From contig CM071570.1 in NCBI GenBank assembly GCA_036426205.1, positions 146,876,528 through 146,940,527 on the forward strand: DNA of 64,000 nt, read 5' to 3'. Shown one piece after another: positions 34,531 to 47,503 of the stretch (position 1 is its first letter; each line of letters starts with the position of its first letter). The notes under the pieces are model-generated. The model saw only the letters and a list, made by a program, of their open reading frames with translations, had not been told where the DNA came from and did no database searches. The DNA comes from Ascaphus truei (taxonomy: Eukaryota; Chordata; Amphibia; Anura; Ascaphidae). The translations under genes were made by a program, and so were the position numbers.

Positions 34531-34965
34531 TGTTACAGTTTGATTTAGTTTTTGATATGTCTATGTTGGGACTTGTTGCCTCTATCATAGCGGTTGGTTG
34601 GGGGGTAAGTGCTGGGTAACCTTGCCAGAAAGGGCTCTATGTGATGCTAATGCCAAGTGGTGGCGAGTGGGCAGAAACTATTGTGCTGTGGGTACCTGGG
34701 GCTCATTCTCGCTGGTGGGTCATCTGAGTTGCCGGGGCTGTGCGCGGCCATGGTTGAGTACCATTGGCCTTTATCGGTTAGGGAGCATTCTGGCAGGGTT
34801 AGCACTTACTGTTGTCTGTAATGACATTTAATAAAAGCCAAAGACCTTTCTTTTCCAGAACGTTGTCTATGTGTACCGTTCACGGTTGGGGATAGTGACT
34901 CACAGGCTCCGAGGTCATGTCACCAGAGGTAACCTCTAGAACTACACATTGCAATCAATAAAACT
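34531..34965 (+). mobile_element. LTR-like relic
   Basis: GC-richer block with a promoter-distal AATAAAAGCC signal (about 34831) and an end near ACTACACA; candidate starts TGTTACAG (34531) or TGTTGGGA (34564). No target duplication or sister copy was found. Confidence 0.3.
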
Positions 34966-34979
34966 GCCATAAACAAGCC

Positions 34980-37900
34980 TCTTAAAGCATCTTTGTTCAG
35001 ATCTTGAATTTAGCATTTATTTTTCACAAACAGGAATGATAACCCATTATTACTGTATATTCTGTGAAACATATACATTATGAAAGATAAGATAAGGCCA
35101 TTCTGATTGTTGCATATTGCTGTGCACTATTTATAAGAAAAGGAAATTTGCAAAAGTAGAATGATATTGCAATAATATACGTCATATTTGTTTTCCAGAC
35201 AGCAGTAGTTAAGAGTCTTTGAATAGCAACGTCCCCTCAAACTTGAAAAGGCAGTTCATACGAGGTCTCTCATGACTCAATTCAACAACAACACTTTCTT
35301 AAATTATTCAGTAATTAGATGAAAGTTTTTATAAAAAGGTTCAGTCAACCATTACACATTTTGATTTTTAAACCCTAGGAGAACTGAAATTTTGAGCAGT
35401 TGTGTATTTTACAGTAGTAATTTAGTTTTATTATGTGACCACGTCATATAATCAGTGTCAATCTTTTATTATATGCATAAAACATTTTATTCTGCAAGTT
35501 GCAGTAAAATAGGTCTCGCTGTGTGGGGCAAGCAATGAAATTCAATAGTGCTGTTGTGATCATTTTCATATCCCAAATTTTGTGACTAAAGGGTAGGAAA
35601 CCATTGCCTTCAAACCAAGTACTATCCTATAAAATAAATAAATCATGGTAAACTGTTTTTGGCTGCCTTTGAATCAACGAGGAAAAAGTGTGACGACTGC
35701 CAAATGTAGCAAAATATAAATAGGTGACTTTTCACTTTCTTTGAAAAAGAAACCTATTTAATCAAATCAAGTTATTTTTTTTTCAAAGGGAGGTATTCAA
35801 TAAAATCAATTGCAGGTTAACGTATCTGAGTGGGCATTAACTCCTATTTAAGTCAATAGCAGTTAATGAATCTGCCCCTAAGTGAGGGAGATTGGTTTTA
35901 AAATGGAATACTGACATAAATCTTAACTATGTCGTGTGGGAACATGTCCGTATAGTATGCGATTACAAAAAAATGGATGTTAAGATAACAGATAAGAAGT
36001 ATCCATCATTATTAAAGACTGTGATCCCAATGTACAAAAATAAAAATGGTAAGAAAAAGGGATACATAATTGGTAAAAGCACAAGGTTAAATTGATGTGA
36101 ACAGGAAACTAGGTTATGCTTTTAAACATATGGGCTGTATTTACTAAGCAGTGCTATACCAAAAGGTACCTTACGTGCCACAAGACACCTTACAGCCTAT
36201 TCACTTGATCCATGCTGTGTATGGGGGGGGTGGGGGGGGGGGCAAATATGGTCCCAGAAAAGGCACACTTTGCTTACACTTTTTACACACTGCGGTTTCT
36301 TTGGATATCAGCCATTAACCGCCTCCTACAACCAAATAGTTTCCTTGCTGTAAAAATAATATTAATAGGCCCCTTTTGTACTACTATGAGATTTTACAAA
36401 CTATGCCGAGTCAGCAAACAAGATTTAATCCAATTTACTGTATAGGGTTTGACAGGGACACTAAAGGCTCCCAAACTTATTTGGAACAAATTCTGAATGC
36501 AGGACAGGGTGTGACATTAATTTCAAAATGCCGGAGCTAAGAAAGCAGCAGGTATTTTACTTTGCAGACTTTATATTGGTGTGTAAACTGGGAAGAAGAA
36601 GCTGCATATGCTATATGAAGGTTCATGTTTAATTGGGAAAATAAAAATGCTTCTATTGGTATGCAGCTGAGCACTTTTACCTTCCCATGCTGTAGTAAAA
36701 AACTTCCTTCACATAGATTAACTGTAGCAGCTATTCAATGCGGCAAGCAAGTTATTGGAGGTTTCTCTTACCATGAAGTGGGAAGTTGAAAGTCCTTCAT
36801 TCTATGTGTCATTTGCATATGTACATTTTTAAATCTTTATAGATGATATTGGAAAACTGAATGATGTTTAAGAAGATGGAAAAGGCTGTGCAGTTATGTG
36901 AAATTCTAATGTGTGTATTTTAAAATCATTAAATATTTTCTGAAATGCTTATTTTATCCCATAAGAAGAAATAAATACCCTCCATCATAAGTAGCATTTA
37001 TTCCATATTCTTATTATTTATTATTGTGTTGTTCAGGTCTTTTTTTTCAGTCAGTAATCTCATCAAATCTAACCATTTGTTGTATCCAACATTGGAATAT
37101 ATTAGCCTCGTCAAAAGCGAAGTAATTGATGCATGGTTAGTAATGTGTTTATGTCCATTCCCTTTAATATAAAATAATATATTGTTACCTAAGAGTTAAC
37201 GTTTGACATTCCACCATATTGAACAGATTCCTCCACCACATTCTGTTTTCTGATATGTAATTCATGCCAAAATAGTAATTTTCAGTAGATATTACAAAAT
37301 CAAGGCTCTTTGCTCTGGTCTTGAGCCAGAATTTATTATGGGGAGTGTTTATATTAAGTAAAACTCTCCTTAGATATGGTAATGGTATTTATACTGTATA
37401 CATTTCTGCACACCTCATCATGTTTATGTTCTAATTGGAACACAAGCTAAGAGTTGCTATAATTTTAATTTGAATAAAAAACATTGGGCAAATGAATAAA
37501 AGTTGACTATCATGCTCCACAAACAGTACGTCATGCAGATGCAATAGTTTTCTCTCACTCACTACATGCTTTTGAAAAAGTATATTTGATACGTCGAGAT
37601 GTGTGACGGTTTTACACTAAAGATGTGCGAAATGTTCACACAAGTTCATGAACTAGGCTAATATTGGACTTTCAACGCCTGCAAATGTTTTGCAAAGTCA
37701 TCAACATTTGCATCAATTTGCCAAGCTTTAGCAATTATTTATTGGTGATAAAGTGCCCTCATTAGCAATTTTTTTACATTCTGCACTGCAAATGCCACAA
37801 TTAGGGCACAGACACACAGAAATAAACCATTAACCTAATAGGGTTTGACTTGATAGTGAGTGATACTGAGGCACAGCATCTATGGATAAGAATTGGTGAT

Positions 37901-40900
37901 GGACTGCCTAAGGAAAACTGTTTGTAGGCAGCTTGTGCTTATAATTGCAATGCTTGCTGAGCATGTGCACATCAATCTATTTGTCTTTAATCATACACAG
38001 ATGTAGCCAATGTTATTGTTTCTGCTGGTGGGATATGGTGAGATATGTTAAAGCTGTTTGTGCCTGATGTTGAATTCTATGGAATCTTTATGATACTCTG
38101 AATTATTGTTTGGAACAATAAGGCTGGCTGCATCTGTAACATCAATAAGATAAAGAGCAAGGAACTGATGTGATGAGATGGCTGCACAGTTCTCGGTTCA
38201 GCAGCAATTATTAATGTGACTGATGATAATTATTACCTACTGACTTTAAACACGGACAATGAGTGGAAAGAATCCTGTTGAACAACAGGCCTCAATCCCA
38301 TTCAGTGTGCAAGGACACTTGCTATAAGCTTCCAGCCAGGCCCATTGAGGCCTGACTATTTCTACCTACTGCACAATTGCCCTCTCCAATGTGAAAACAG
38401 AAAGAGGAGGAGCCTGAGAATCCTGAATAACAAGCCCTCAACCCCTCTGTGTGCTTGGAAACATACGCAGCCGGGCAGAGTCCTGGACCCCTGTTACTAT
38501 ATCTTTGACATAATCTTCATATTCCTTTAGAACTGCAGGGATGAATGCTGAGCTGGCACCAGTAGCACTTACAGTATATATGCCCATATTCATTTAAATA
38601 TGGGGAATTTCCCCAGCAAAATATCAAACAGTTTTTCCTATACATTTTAAAACACTATTGCAAATGTTCTAATTTCTTCTACAATTTGTAAAAGAGACAT
38701 GTACCCAACTCTACAAAGGAGTACTACAATGTTAGCAAGAGTTATTATCTACAAGGGCTAGTAACCTTTATTGTATGAGGTCCTTAGACTTTACAACCAT
38801 AACAAAAACAACATTTATCTGGTAATTGTGTGTATATAATGACGCCAGCTTCTGAATAGTTTTATATATTCCATTTTAAATTAATTTAAGTATGCTGTTT
38901 TTGTAAAATCAGACCAAGTATAACTGGATTGGTTAGTGGATTCACATATGTATACAGACCTGCTCACCTCTACACTACCTGTTCAAATCCATCTCCGGCC
39001 AGTACTGATTGAAAATAGTTCTCATCTTTGCTGAAATGTAAAACCTTTCACCTTTAGGCAGCCAGTTCTAATCTTTCTAAGATTGAAAGCAACTTTAAGT
39101 TAGTCACTGGCTTTTGTCATCACCGTTAAATTCCTACTTCACATTCAATCTATGTGATAATTTGAGAAAAGAATGCAAAGACTGCATATTCAGTTTCAAA
39201 TAATTCTTCTATCAATTTAAAACAATTTGAAGAAAATAATAATAGTACCGGTATTATCAGCAATTTTCCTTGTTTAAAAAAAAAAAAAAAAAAACATTAC
39301 AATGACCTTGGAGTTGTCAAGCTATCTCCAATTCCACCTCCCCTTCAATCGCGAGTTACCTTGCACACATACCCCATAAAAGAAAGCGACAATAGCTCAG
39401 CTTGCAGGTAAAAAAATGTCCTCAGCGTTAATAAAAAGTAATAGGCTATTACAACAAACAAAGCACCAATTCTCCCACTATGCTGTGGGAACTTAACCAG
39501 ATATAAGGCATAACTGCACACAGCCATTGCCAGCCTCTGTCGCCCAGCTCACTGACCCCTTCAATATTCATAAAACCCACCAAGGTTAAGCCACTATTAC
39601 CCACTACAAGTTCGATAAGGCTCCTCTTCCCAATCACACCTAATGTCAGGTCAAACCTTTGTTGGAATCTCGGCTGGCAAGGTCTCCCCATCCAAGATCC
39701 TTCAAAACTGTGGAATATAGGAAAAAATGAAACCAACACCAGTCAACTGCCTCCACTTCTCACTTTACAATTTTCTTCAATTTAATATGTACAGTGTCAC
39801 CTTCTTTTATATCATATAAACACTATACATACTACAAATAAGGGAGGGAGGGAGGACAAGGCTGGCACTTGTCTGAGCATGGGAATGTGGACAGCTCACC
39901 CATAGCCTGCATGTAAGATCTCTGGGAGTAACCTACCCACTATCAGAGCCCTCAAGGTCTCTGCTACACATAAACCCTTTAACTGCCCGACCTACACAAG
40001 TCAAATGGAAGGGATGGGGAACTGGGGTCTTTGACCCAACCGTCATGCCGCCCTTTCCCCGTATGTATGGATCGTTCTTCTGCTTTTTTACGCTTTCGGA
40101 TAAATACAGAACTATAGGTAACACACAGGCTGGAGAGAGCTGAATTTGTATCCTATCCTGTGACTAGACAAACATTTTTCAACAGTGGAGAAAATCATAA
40201 AAATCTAATTTGTTTCACTAGGATTTGTCCAACAATGCTCTGAAACAAAGTTCAAGCAGAAAGGGACAGCTGTCACAAACGTCATACTTAGTGTATGGTA
40301 GACAGACATTGGACTAAATTAATTGTCCCATATAAATCAGTTTATGCAATGTGGTTAAGGCTACAGATAAACATATTTGCAGAAACCCTTAAGCCAAATA
40401 CTAAGAAGTATATATTTCTAAATAGCTCTGCTTGATACAGTACACGTGGCCATTTGTATATAGATATCTATTTATATTTTTTCTATAAAAAGGCAATATT
40501 TTATTCTTATGTCTGCATAAGGCCTTTTATACCTTGCAATTAATTATTATCAGTGATCCAGATAACATGCCAAAATATTCAGCAGTGCAGCACAAGCATG
40601 ATTTATAACCTCATAATCTTTAAGGATAGATTTTATAATTGCGTTATAGTATAATGCAAACAACTGAGGCAGTAGTATAGGATTTTAACTACATGTACTT
40701 CTGTAGGCAATCAAGCTTACAGCAAGAATAGCCTATGTCATTACAAAAGCTAGTTTTGTATAGCGGTACTTTGCATTGTGCAGTAACTGCTCATTGAATA
40801 AACTCACAGGCTCAGTTAAGGGTCAGTATTTGTATTTATTTATTGGAGTCTGATTGTTGGTCATTGAGGACTTATAAGGCCATATTTACTAAGCGATGCT

Positions 40901-41064
40901 AAGCCATAAGACACTTTCAGGTCAATTCATGTGAAATAAATAATGATTACTAAACAGAAATGATGTACAATGATTTTTGGATATTTGCTGTGCAATGTAT
41001 TGGTCTTCTAAGAATGACTAAAGCTGACATGCTGAAGTTGGATGTGTGTGATTGATCAAACCCA
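34980..41064. other. Long AT-rich stretch with small MITE fragments
   Basis: No gene supported. MITE-like fragments sharing TTTACTAAGC.GTGCTA..CC and AAGACAC blocks occur near 36128-36205 and 40878-40945 (also near 25105). A related GTATTCAATAAA...GTTAATGAATC block lies at about 35790-35880. A 19-20 bp A run lies near 39276, and a CCA-rich block like that at 23 kb covers about 39540-40060. Confidence 0.4.
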
Positions 41065-41240
41065 GTTTTATTTATATTTATTTATTTATAAAAATGCGTT
41101 ACCAAGAAGTAATACATTGAGAGTTACCTCTCGTTTTCAAGTATGTCCTGGGCACAGAGTTAAGATGACAAATAATACATGGTACAAATACAGTTAATTA
41201 AGTGAACAGGGTATACATTATATGCAAGACATTGCATGCC
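41065..41240 (-). mobile_element. CR1/L2-type LINE 3' end (fragment)
   Basis: On the minus strand it ends ACTTCTTGGTAACGCATTTT followed by ATAAATAAATAAATA, the form of LINE 3' ends of the CR1/L2 group. Upstream is a conserved-looking CTGTGCCCAGGACATACTTG block. Only the 3' untranslated part remains. Call rests on tail shape. Confidence 0.45.
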
Positions 41241-41754
41241 CAGGCAATCCAGTTGAATGTTGATAGTCATATTACATGTGAACTGAAAAGTTTGAAAAAT
41301 AAATTAATTTGTCTGCTCAATTTCTTAACTCTAATACAATGTTTTATTATATGCATGAACGTTCCTGATCTTGAACATTGTTATAAACTCTTTCTGTCTC
41401 TTTCTTGTTTTCTAATGTAAGGGTTTGTCCAGTATGGATAATTATTTTAACAATTAGAAGAAATCGATGTATATAGAAAGGGAAAATCATTTTGACCTTC
41501 CAAACCAATAAATAAAACTGTTGCAAATCAGCTCATATCAAGTTTTTTTTATGATACAATGAAGTTTCATTGAGCATACTGTAGTCTCCAGTTGAAAGTG
41601 TGAGTATACTAATGGACTGATACAAGCAAAAATAAGTGCTTTAGCAAATAAGTGGAAGAAAGTGCGTTATTGAATGTATGCAACTGCCAAGTGCCAATTG
41701 TAGAAAAACTACTTTGACGTTCATGTTAGCACTATTGTAGTTTCATAAATAACC

Positions 41755-42130
41755 CCCATGGGGCTGGATACATCAAACTCCTTTAAAATAGAGCTAGCAT
41801 CACACCCGCCGGAAAAAAAATTGCGTATAATTCTGGGTGAGATATTTTACCCAAAGTCGCAATGCGGGAATTAATGTTCCTGTTAATAATGCATTAATTA
41901 CCGTATTGCGATCATTTTAATAATATTTCTATCATAGGCTTCTGTAAAAACTATTATTACAGACCCCTTTGGTATAAATAACATTAATCCCTTTGATGCC
42001 TGTGGTTGCCAAAGTATAACACCAGCATCAAATGGATTAATACAAAAAATATACCCCCCTGCTGCCTTTTTGGCTAGTAAAGCAATAGCAATGCTTTACT
42101 AACTGCTATGGCAACCAAGGTAATCCCAAA
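41755..42130. repeat. Unclassified CpG-bearing interspersed repeat
   Basis: GCGGGAATTAATG/GCATTAATTACCG blocks form a partial internal inverted repeat (about 41866-41905), typical of frog MITEs. Ends unresolved. Confidence 0.35.
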
Positions 42131-42149
42131 AACAACCATGGGAGGCTTA

Positions 42150-42558
42150 ACCATTAGAGATGGGCAAATCTACCCAAATCAGTTTCCTGTTTTTTGCCGC
42201 ATTTTCCATCCAAAATCTGTTTAGCAGTGTAACATCCGCAAACAGATTTGCTTATTTTTAATTCACGTGGATTCATCAAAAACTGCCATTGGATACAATA
42301 CGTTGACAGATTTGTAGAATCCAATGCGCAGATTCAGCAAATTCTTAAGTATCCGCCAACAGATTGCAGAATTTGTGGATTTGATTCTACAAATACATAA
42401 ACGGATTGCGGATTCCGCGGAGTGTATTGGTAATAATAATAAAAAATCTGCAGAACGCGAAACACCCTTTTTGATATTGATCCACTGAAATCCATGGACC
42501 AAAAGAACCGGCCGATCCGCTGCAGATAAAAATTTACCAATATTTTTGGCCCATCTCT
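42150..42558. repeat. MITE with GAGATGGGC terminal repeats
   Basis: Opens TAGAGATGGGC and closes GCCCATCTCTA, an 11-bp perfect inverted repeat. Interior rich in AATCCGC/GCGGATT blocks. Same family as pieces at about 120-313, 15420-15655 and 57490-57770. Terminal sequence suggests hAT, but 8-bp target duplications were not seen. Confidence 0.6.
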
Positions 42559-43030
42559 ACTGATTCCCTGGGTCAATTACCCCCTTAACCCCCCCCCCGC
42601 CTACCCCCCAACAAACCTAACAACCACTCTAAACTAATGGGCAATACCCAATTATCCAAATAAGGTTAATCAGGCTTGTGTCCATTAAAACAAAATAAGG
42701 ATATAAAAAACCCACTACCTAAGAAATAATAAAAAAACACTATCTGCGCATGTAATGCTTTATTAACTACTAAGGTTGCCAATGGGCTAGGTGGGCAGGT
42801 GATGGGAGTAGTTGTCCTGGGGAGACCTCCCGGGCCTGTAACGGTAGGATTTAACCCCTTGTTTACCTTAGTGGTTAATAAAGCATTGCATGGCAATGCT
42901 TACTAGCCACTAAAGTTGCCAAAATAGGTATTAGTGTCGTTTAATGTTCATATTAACTCAATTTTTGACCTTTGTCGTCAGCTAGCCATGGAACACCACT
43001 AATATGTACGGTTATGTATTTAAAGTTATA

Positions 43031-43512
43031 TTTCATCACCTAATTCTGGTTGGTTTATCTTATCTTGCCTATGTACTGATGCAGCGGCCGTTATTTGAAC
43101 ACTTCACGCGTCATGTACATCGGAATCCCGATTTGAAACCGCGGGATGAATTCCAGCCAAGATGCGAGCGCGGCGAGTGCAGAAAATTTGAATTTTAGTG
43201 TTCTGGCTTTTAGAAACATGAAATTGACACAGTAACACCGTAGCACAGTAGCACAGTACTGTACACATTACAATTCATCCATTTTATTGCAAACGAAGAA
43301 ACAGAATCCATGAAATTCAAACAAAACATCCGCGATAAGCGCGGGTGCCTGGGGCGATTGGCCGCGTTCATGCTGCGTGGGGAGCAGCAGAGAACTCAAA
43401 ATCGGCGCCGTGATGTGTTCGAATAACGGCCGCTGCATCAGTATATAATAGGCAATATATTGTCCATTACATAGGAAAGATGGGGCTAATGCTAGCCTGA
43501 GCAGGTGATGAG
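43031..43512. repeat. Foldback element, about 480 bp
   Basis: Arms 43031-43108 and 43409-43512. The core pair is CTGATGCAGCGGCCGTTATT, with outer TTCATCACCT and TTGCCTAT blocks matched in inverted order. Centre has undecayed CpGs (CGCGGGATG, GCGAGCGCGGCG). Confidence 0.65.
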
Positions 43513-44812
43513 AAATGGTGGTATTTCTGCCGGTAACCCCTTCCGATAAATATCGGAAAGTGATGTATGGCCGATAATACCCCAAAATATGGTATTTTGC
43601 CTTTTTTTTTAACCGGATTCAATATTTTTAATGGATCCAATAAAAAATGTGTTATTTTTTAGCAGTGCTGCAATGATGTATTGCACTTTAAAAATAATGC
43701 ATATTGTGGGGCGAGTGTTATTTATGTTTTTACATTTATTTTATAAGAATTTTCTACATTAAGGAAATGCATCCAAAGTTCACTGATTTAAAGTTTACCT
43801 AGCCGTCTCTAATGTTGGCAGTTTCTTTTGTGCGTACATAGGAAAATCTTGTATGTTAATGAGATACAGTAACCCTCTGAAACAGTGGACAGCAGCCATG
43901 GAAGAGGTGTGCCTGTGGTTGCTTCATGCTAAAATGGTCTGATGATTTTAGTTCGTGAAGGAAATACTTGCCTGAATACAATGTTTACATTCTAGCCATC
44001 CAAAGTTGGATCGGATGTCTGTTATTTTTACAATTCTCAATTTCCAATGTTTCATTAAGTTATGCCTTTTTCAAAATGGACACAATTTTGTAAATAGTTG
44101 AAAAACAACTTTCTGCTGTGTCATGAAATTTACATGGATTTTTCACTAAAACACATTTACAGTAACACAATAATGAGCTGTTATACAAATGATTAGTTTG
44201 ACAGATTTATTTCCAGTCCCTACATTGTGATGTACATATGAATGTTAGTTTGCATTAGATTAAATTAACACGTAACTACCATTTTTTAAGTTGATCTATA
44301 AATATTTGGTGTAAAGGAAGGTATCTTGAATTACTATATAAACATTTTTAGTAAGGAGTAAATTTCATTTTACATACCGTAAAACATCATCACAATTGGA
44401 ATTCTGTAGGATGAAGAATCAGGGGGAATATTCTACTAAAATGTTCAAAATCTTATGTATTCTTGCTATAAACAGATTGTCCTGCTGGTAACAATCCTGT
44501 AAGTCAGGTAAGTCTGTGACTACATATCACCTAAATAATGTATTTCTCTTCTAGCAATGTGCTTACAACCCTAAGGCAATAACAAAACTAAAATAAAATG
44601 AGCAATAACTACCCACAAAATAATTCATGAATGAAAACACAGTGGACTGTTTGTATTTATGAAGCAACCAGTTACCACACTTTAAATAAAAGTATACAGT
44701 AGTATTGTATTCCGTTCATACTGCATATATGTAGTTGTACTCTGCATGGTCTATGACAGAAACATGGTAATCACAGATGAAAATATATCACACTGGTAAT
44801 TGCAAACAATAA
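43513..44812. other. AT-rich unannotated stretch
   Basis: Nothing supportable seen. Confidence 0.5.
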
Positions 44813-45925
44813 TGTAACACCCTCCTGGTAGAGGTAGAATTTCTGAGAGTTATTAAACGGGTTACTGACACTCAAGCTGCATATTGGGAATGTGAATAAA
44901 CATTATTTGAAGTGGATTCGAGCTGGACTGGGTAGCAACACCAGGTTGCCAGGACCGTTTAAAAATATTAGTCTCTATTAACAAAAACTCAAACAGAGCA
45001 ATTTCTGCTGACAGGAAGATCCTATGATCCTACCTAACAGTGGCAAAATTTTAGAGTGTTGGGGTAATGATCCAAGAGTCTTCACCAGGTGATGAACTAA
45101 GCAAATCATTCAGGGAATAATTTGGCAGGGAGAACTCCTCTTACAGCTGACCCTCAGATCTGTCCCTGGACCAAAGGTGCTGCCTAAACCAGAGTTGACT
45201 TCAGAGTATGGGACTGGTTGCTCTATTCTGAATTTAGAACACATTGAATCCTGTTTCTTTACAAAGGAATCTGTTTATGAGAGATTGAAGAGTTGATCCC
45301 TCACTGTGCAAGTTTAGGAGGCCACACCCTACCTGTAAACTACTGTATGCTAGACTGTTGGCAATGAGCAAATTGGAAAATAACTGTTCTTTAAAAGGTA
45401 GGAAGTTGTTTTCTGACAGTGCATCCCAGAACCTGCTAAAGATAGTTTAGAGATTCTGGGGAGGGGATTGCTTGAGAAACAGCTGGGCTGCATGTCTGGC
45501 ACAGAACACCCCATAATGCTTTTCGTACAAAGGAAGGCGTCAAACGGAACGCCACAGAAGCAAGTTGCTCAGAGGGATTGGCCTGGAAACTCCAGGATTC
45601 AAATGCCTGCAAAGGAAAAAATGAAGTCCTCTCCCAGAGGATGTGCCTTGGGTGGAGTTTGTTTTGCCTCAAAAGCTAAAGTAAGGACTGAAACATGCTT
45701 GATGTTGCACTATCCCTTTAAGTGCCTGAGAAGCTGTTTCCCTTCTCTGTCTAAGTAAAGGATGTTATTCTGTAAAATAAGTAGTGTAAAACTCCTTTAC
45801 TGACCCAACCTGTCACCCTGCTATTTATATTTCTACTTCTAACGCCTCCCTTTAAGTCAATGGGATAGGAAAAATATAATAGGGTAAAGAAAGGTAACCT
45901 TTTTAGTACCAGCAGGGTTGCTACA
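44813..45925 (-). mobile_element. Solo LTR, about 1.1 kb, with long terminal inverted repeat
   Basis: Left end TGTAACACCCTCCTGGTA and right end the reverse complement of TGTAGCAACCCTGCTGGTA, about 16 of 18 aligned bases. Flanks share ATAA (44809-44812; 45926-45929), a 4-bp target duplication. On the minus strand an ATATAAATAGCAGGG TATA-box-like motif lies near the start, favouring minus orientation. No coding sequence inside. Confidence 0.55.
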
Positions 45926-45984
45926 ATAATAGTGAATGAAAATGTAGAGTGCTGCCAAACTACATGTGGCGTCTAACCTTTGTT

Positions 45985-46025
45985 TGCTCATTTATTCATT
46001 CATTCATTCATTTATTTATTTAATT
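45985..46025. repeat. CATT/TTTA microsatellite
   Basis: (ATTC)n then (ATTT)n simple repeats. Confidence 0.8.
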
Positions 46026-46633
46026 CTTTAAAGTGATAAACCCCTCCAAGAAAATCCTTAATTGTACCACTTTTTTGATTGTCCAGATATTTGTAAAATC
46101 ATACAGTATTGAATGATCATACTGTATATTACATTTTGCTTAATGGAAAGATAAATCACTGATGACTCCAACCCACACCTAATTTTCTTTACACATCTGG
46201 ATACTCCCAGTCTAATCAACATTGACATGTTAAAAGTATGCTTTGCTTTTTTTTTTGTAAACTATTCTGGACTCCATATGTTGCTGCCTTCACTGATCCA
46301 TTTCATGCTGTTCTCTAGAGATACAATTGTGTAAAACTTTTTTCACACGGGGAATTTAAAATAACAAAAGCATAGCATAGATATTAGGCAAACAGACTAT
46401 CTTTTTTAAGTTAACACAGTACAATTAAATTTTACAGCACAGAAAATAAAGAAACTGTGTATCACAGTTGTAATATACTGTACAGTATCCTGTTAGTATA
46501 TGCTAACATTTCCATGTTTGGGTGGCATTGCTGCTTTAATGCCAATGCCCTGCCTTTTTTTTTTTTTTTTAATTAGTGTTATGTCTTAAAAGTAAAGACA
46601 GCAAAATAATGTACAATCTGAATTTAATGTGAG

Positions 46634-47087
46634 TGTTGCAGCGTACATGCAACGACACATGCGGGGTCTCCTGACAAGGCTATTTATTCAGCCGTAAAAC
46701 ATACAGCACACAAAACAAAATATTAGCTTTTCTTCAGCAGAATAAACAAAATAGCTTATCTTCAGCATGGCAAACAAAGCAGGTTCTCTTCAGCATGCAA
46801 ACAAAACAGGTTTTCTTCAGCATGCAGGACACAACAGTTCATCAAAAAAATGTACTTTGCAAACAGACCTTATATCAGTAATCTCTTCAGTAACTCACTC
46901 CTGTCTCCTGACCAGCTAGCTGCATGTGTGCACATCCTGGGGTTTTTAACACACCTTGATTAGGCAGCTGGAATTCAACTAATTGCCATGAGCTTCCCAG
47001 CTGAATTTAACCTCATCACTGCTGCACTGCAGACTAAACATATTTCTGCCAGGCATATAGCTGGTGGCTTTTATTTACCCTGTCACA
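46634..47087 (-). repeat. 3' LTR of the Gmr1-like element
   Basis: 454 bp, intact. Contains four or five short GCTGAAGA.AA units and an AATAAATAGCC polyadenylation-type signal (about 46680). The RNase H frame runs into it. Confidence 0.92.
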
Positions 47088-47101
47088 TTCCTCCCCTGTT
47101 A
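47088..47101 (-). other. Polypurine tract
   Basis: Minus-strand AACAGGGGAGGAA directly precedes the 3' LTR TGTGACAGG; the plus-strand primer site for LTR elements. Confidence 0.75.
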
Positions 47102-47109
47102 GGGTGTGG

Positions 47110-47503
47110 CTGGGGCTACGCACAGCTGAAGCCCGACCATCCACCCCTTCTCTAGAAAAGAAATCTGCATTTGCGTTCTCTTTTCCCGGCCTGTGCTGAA
47201 TCTCAGATGAGAAGGGTTGGAATGCCATATACCACCTAGTTAACCTAGCATTTGAATCTTTCATTCTATTTAACCACTTCAGTGGAGCATGGTCTGTCAC
47301 CAGAGTAAAATTGACTCCTGCCAGGTAATGCCTTAAAGCCTCGATTGCCCACTTTACTGCGATGCACTCCTCAATCACTGAGTAATTTTTTTCCCTCAGG
47401 AACAATTTCCTACTCAGGAAAAGGATAGGGTGTTCAACTCCCTCAAACTGTTGTGACAAAACTGCCCCTAGCCCTATCTCTGATGCATCCGTTTGCACTA
47501 CAA
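47110..47503 (-). pseudogene. RNase H domain of the Gmr1-like polyprotein
   Basis: Degrades the RNA of the RNA-DNA hybrid during reverse transcription. Visible: QTDAS (first Asp), the EECIAVKWAIEALRHYL helix with the catalytic Glu, LVTDHAPLKWL (Asp), and RPGKENANADFFSR (last Asp), the Ty3/gypsy RNase H set. It continues the RT but in another frame: a run of T near 47500 appears one base too long. The domain itself has no stop. The tail after the last Asp runs about 30 residues and ends inside the 3' LTR at 47034. Confidence 0.88.

Noticed and set aside
35892..36095. 67-codon Lys-rich frame
   Set aside because: No family resemblance and ordinary AT-rich composition.
42150..42558. 8-bp target duplications that would prove hAT for the GAGATGGGC MITE
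   Set aside because: The flanking octamers do not match, so the superfamily is left open.
45436..45758. 78-96-codon frames inside the 1.1-kb LTR
   Set aside because: No domain; both strands open; element ends define it as an LTR.
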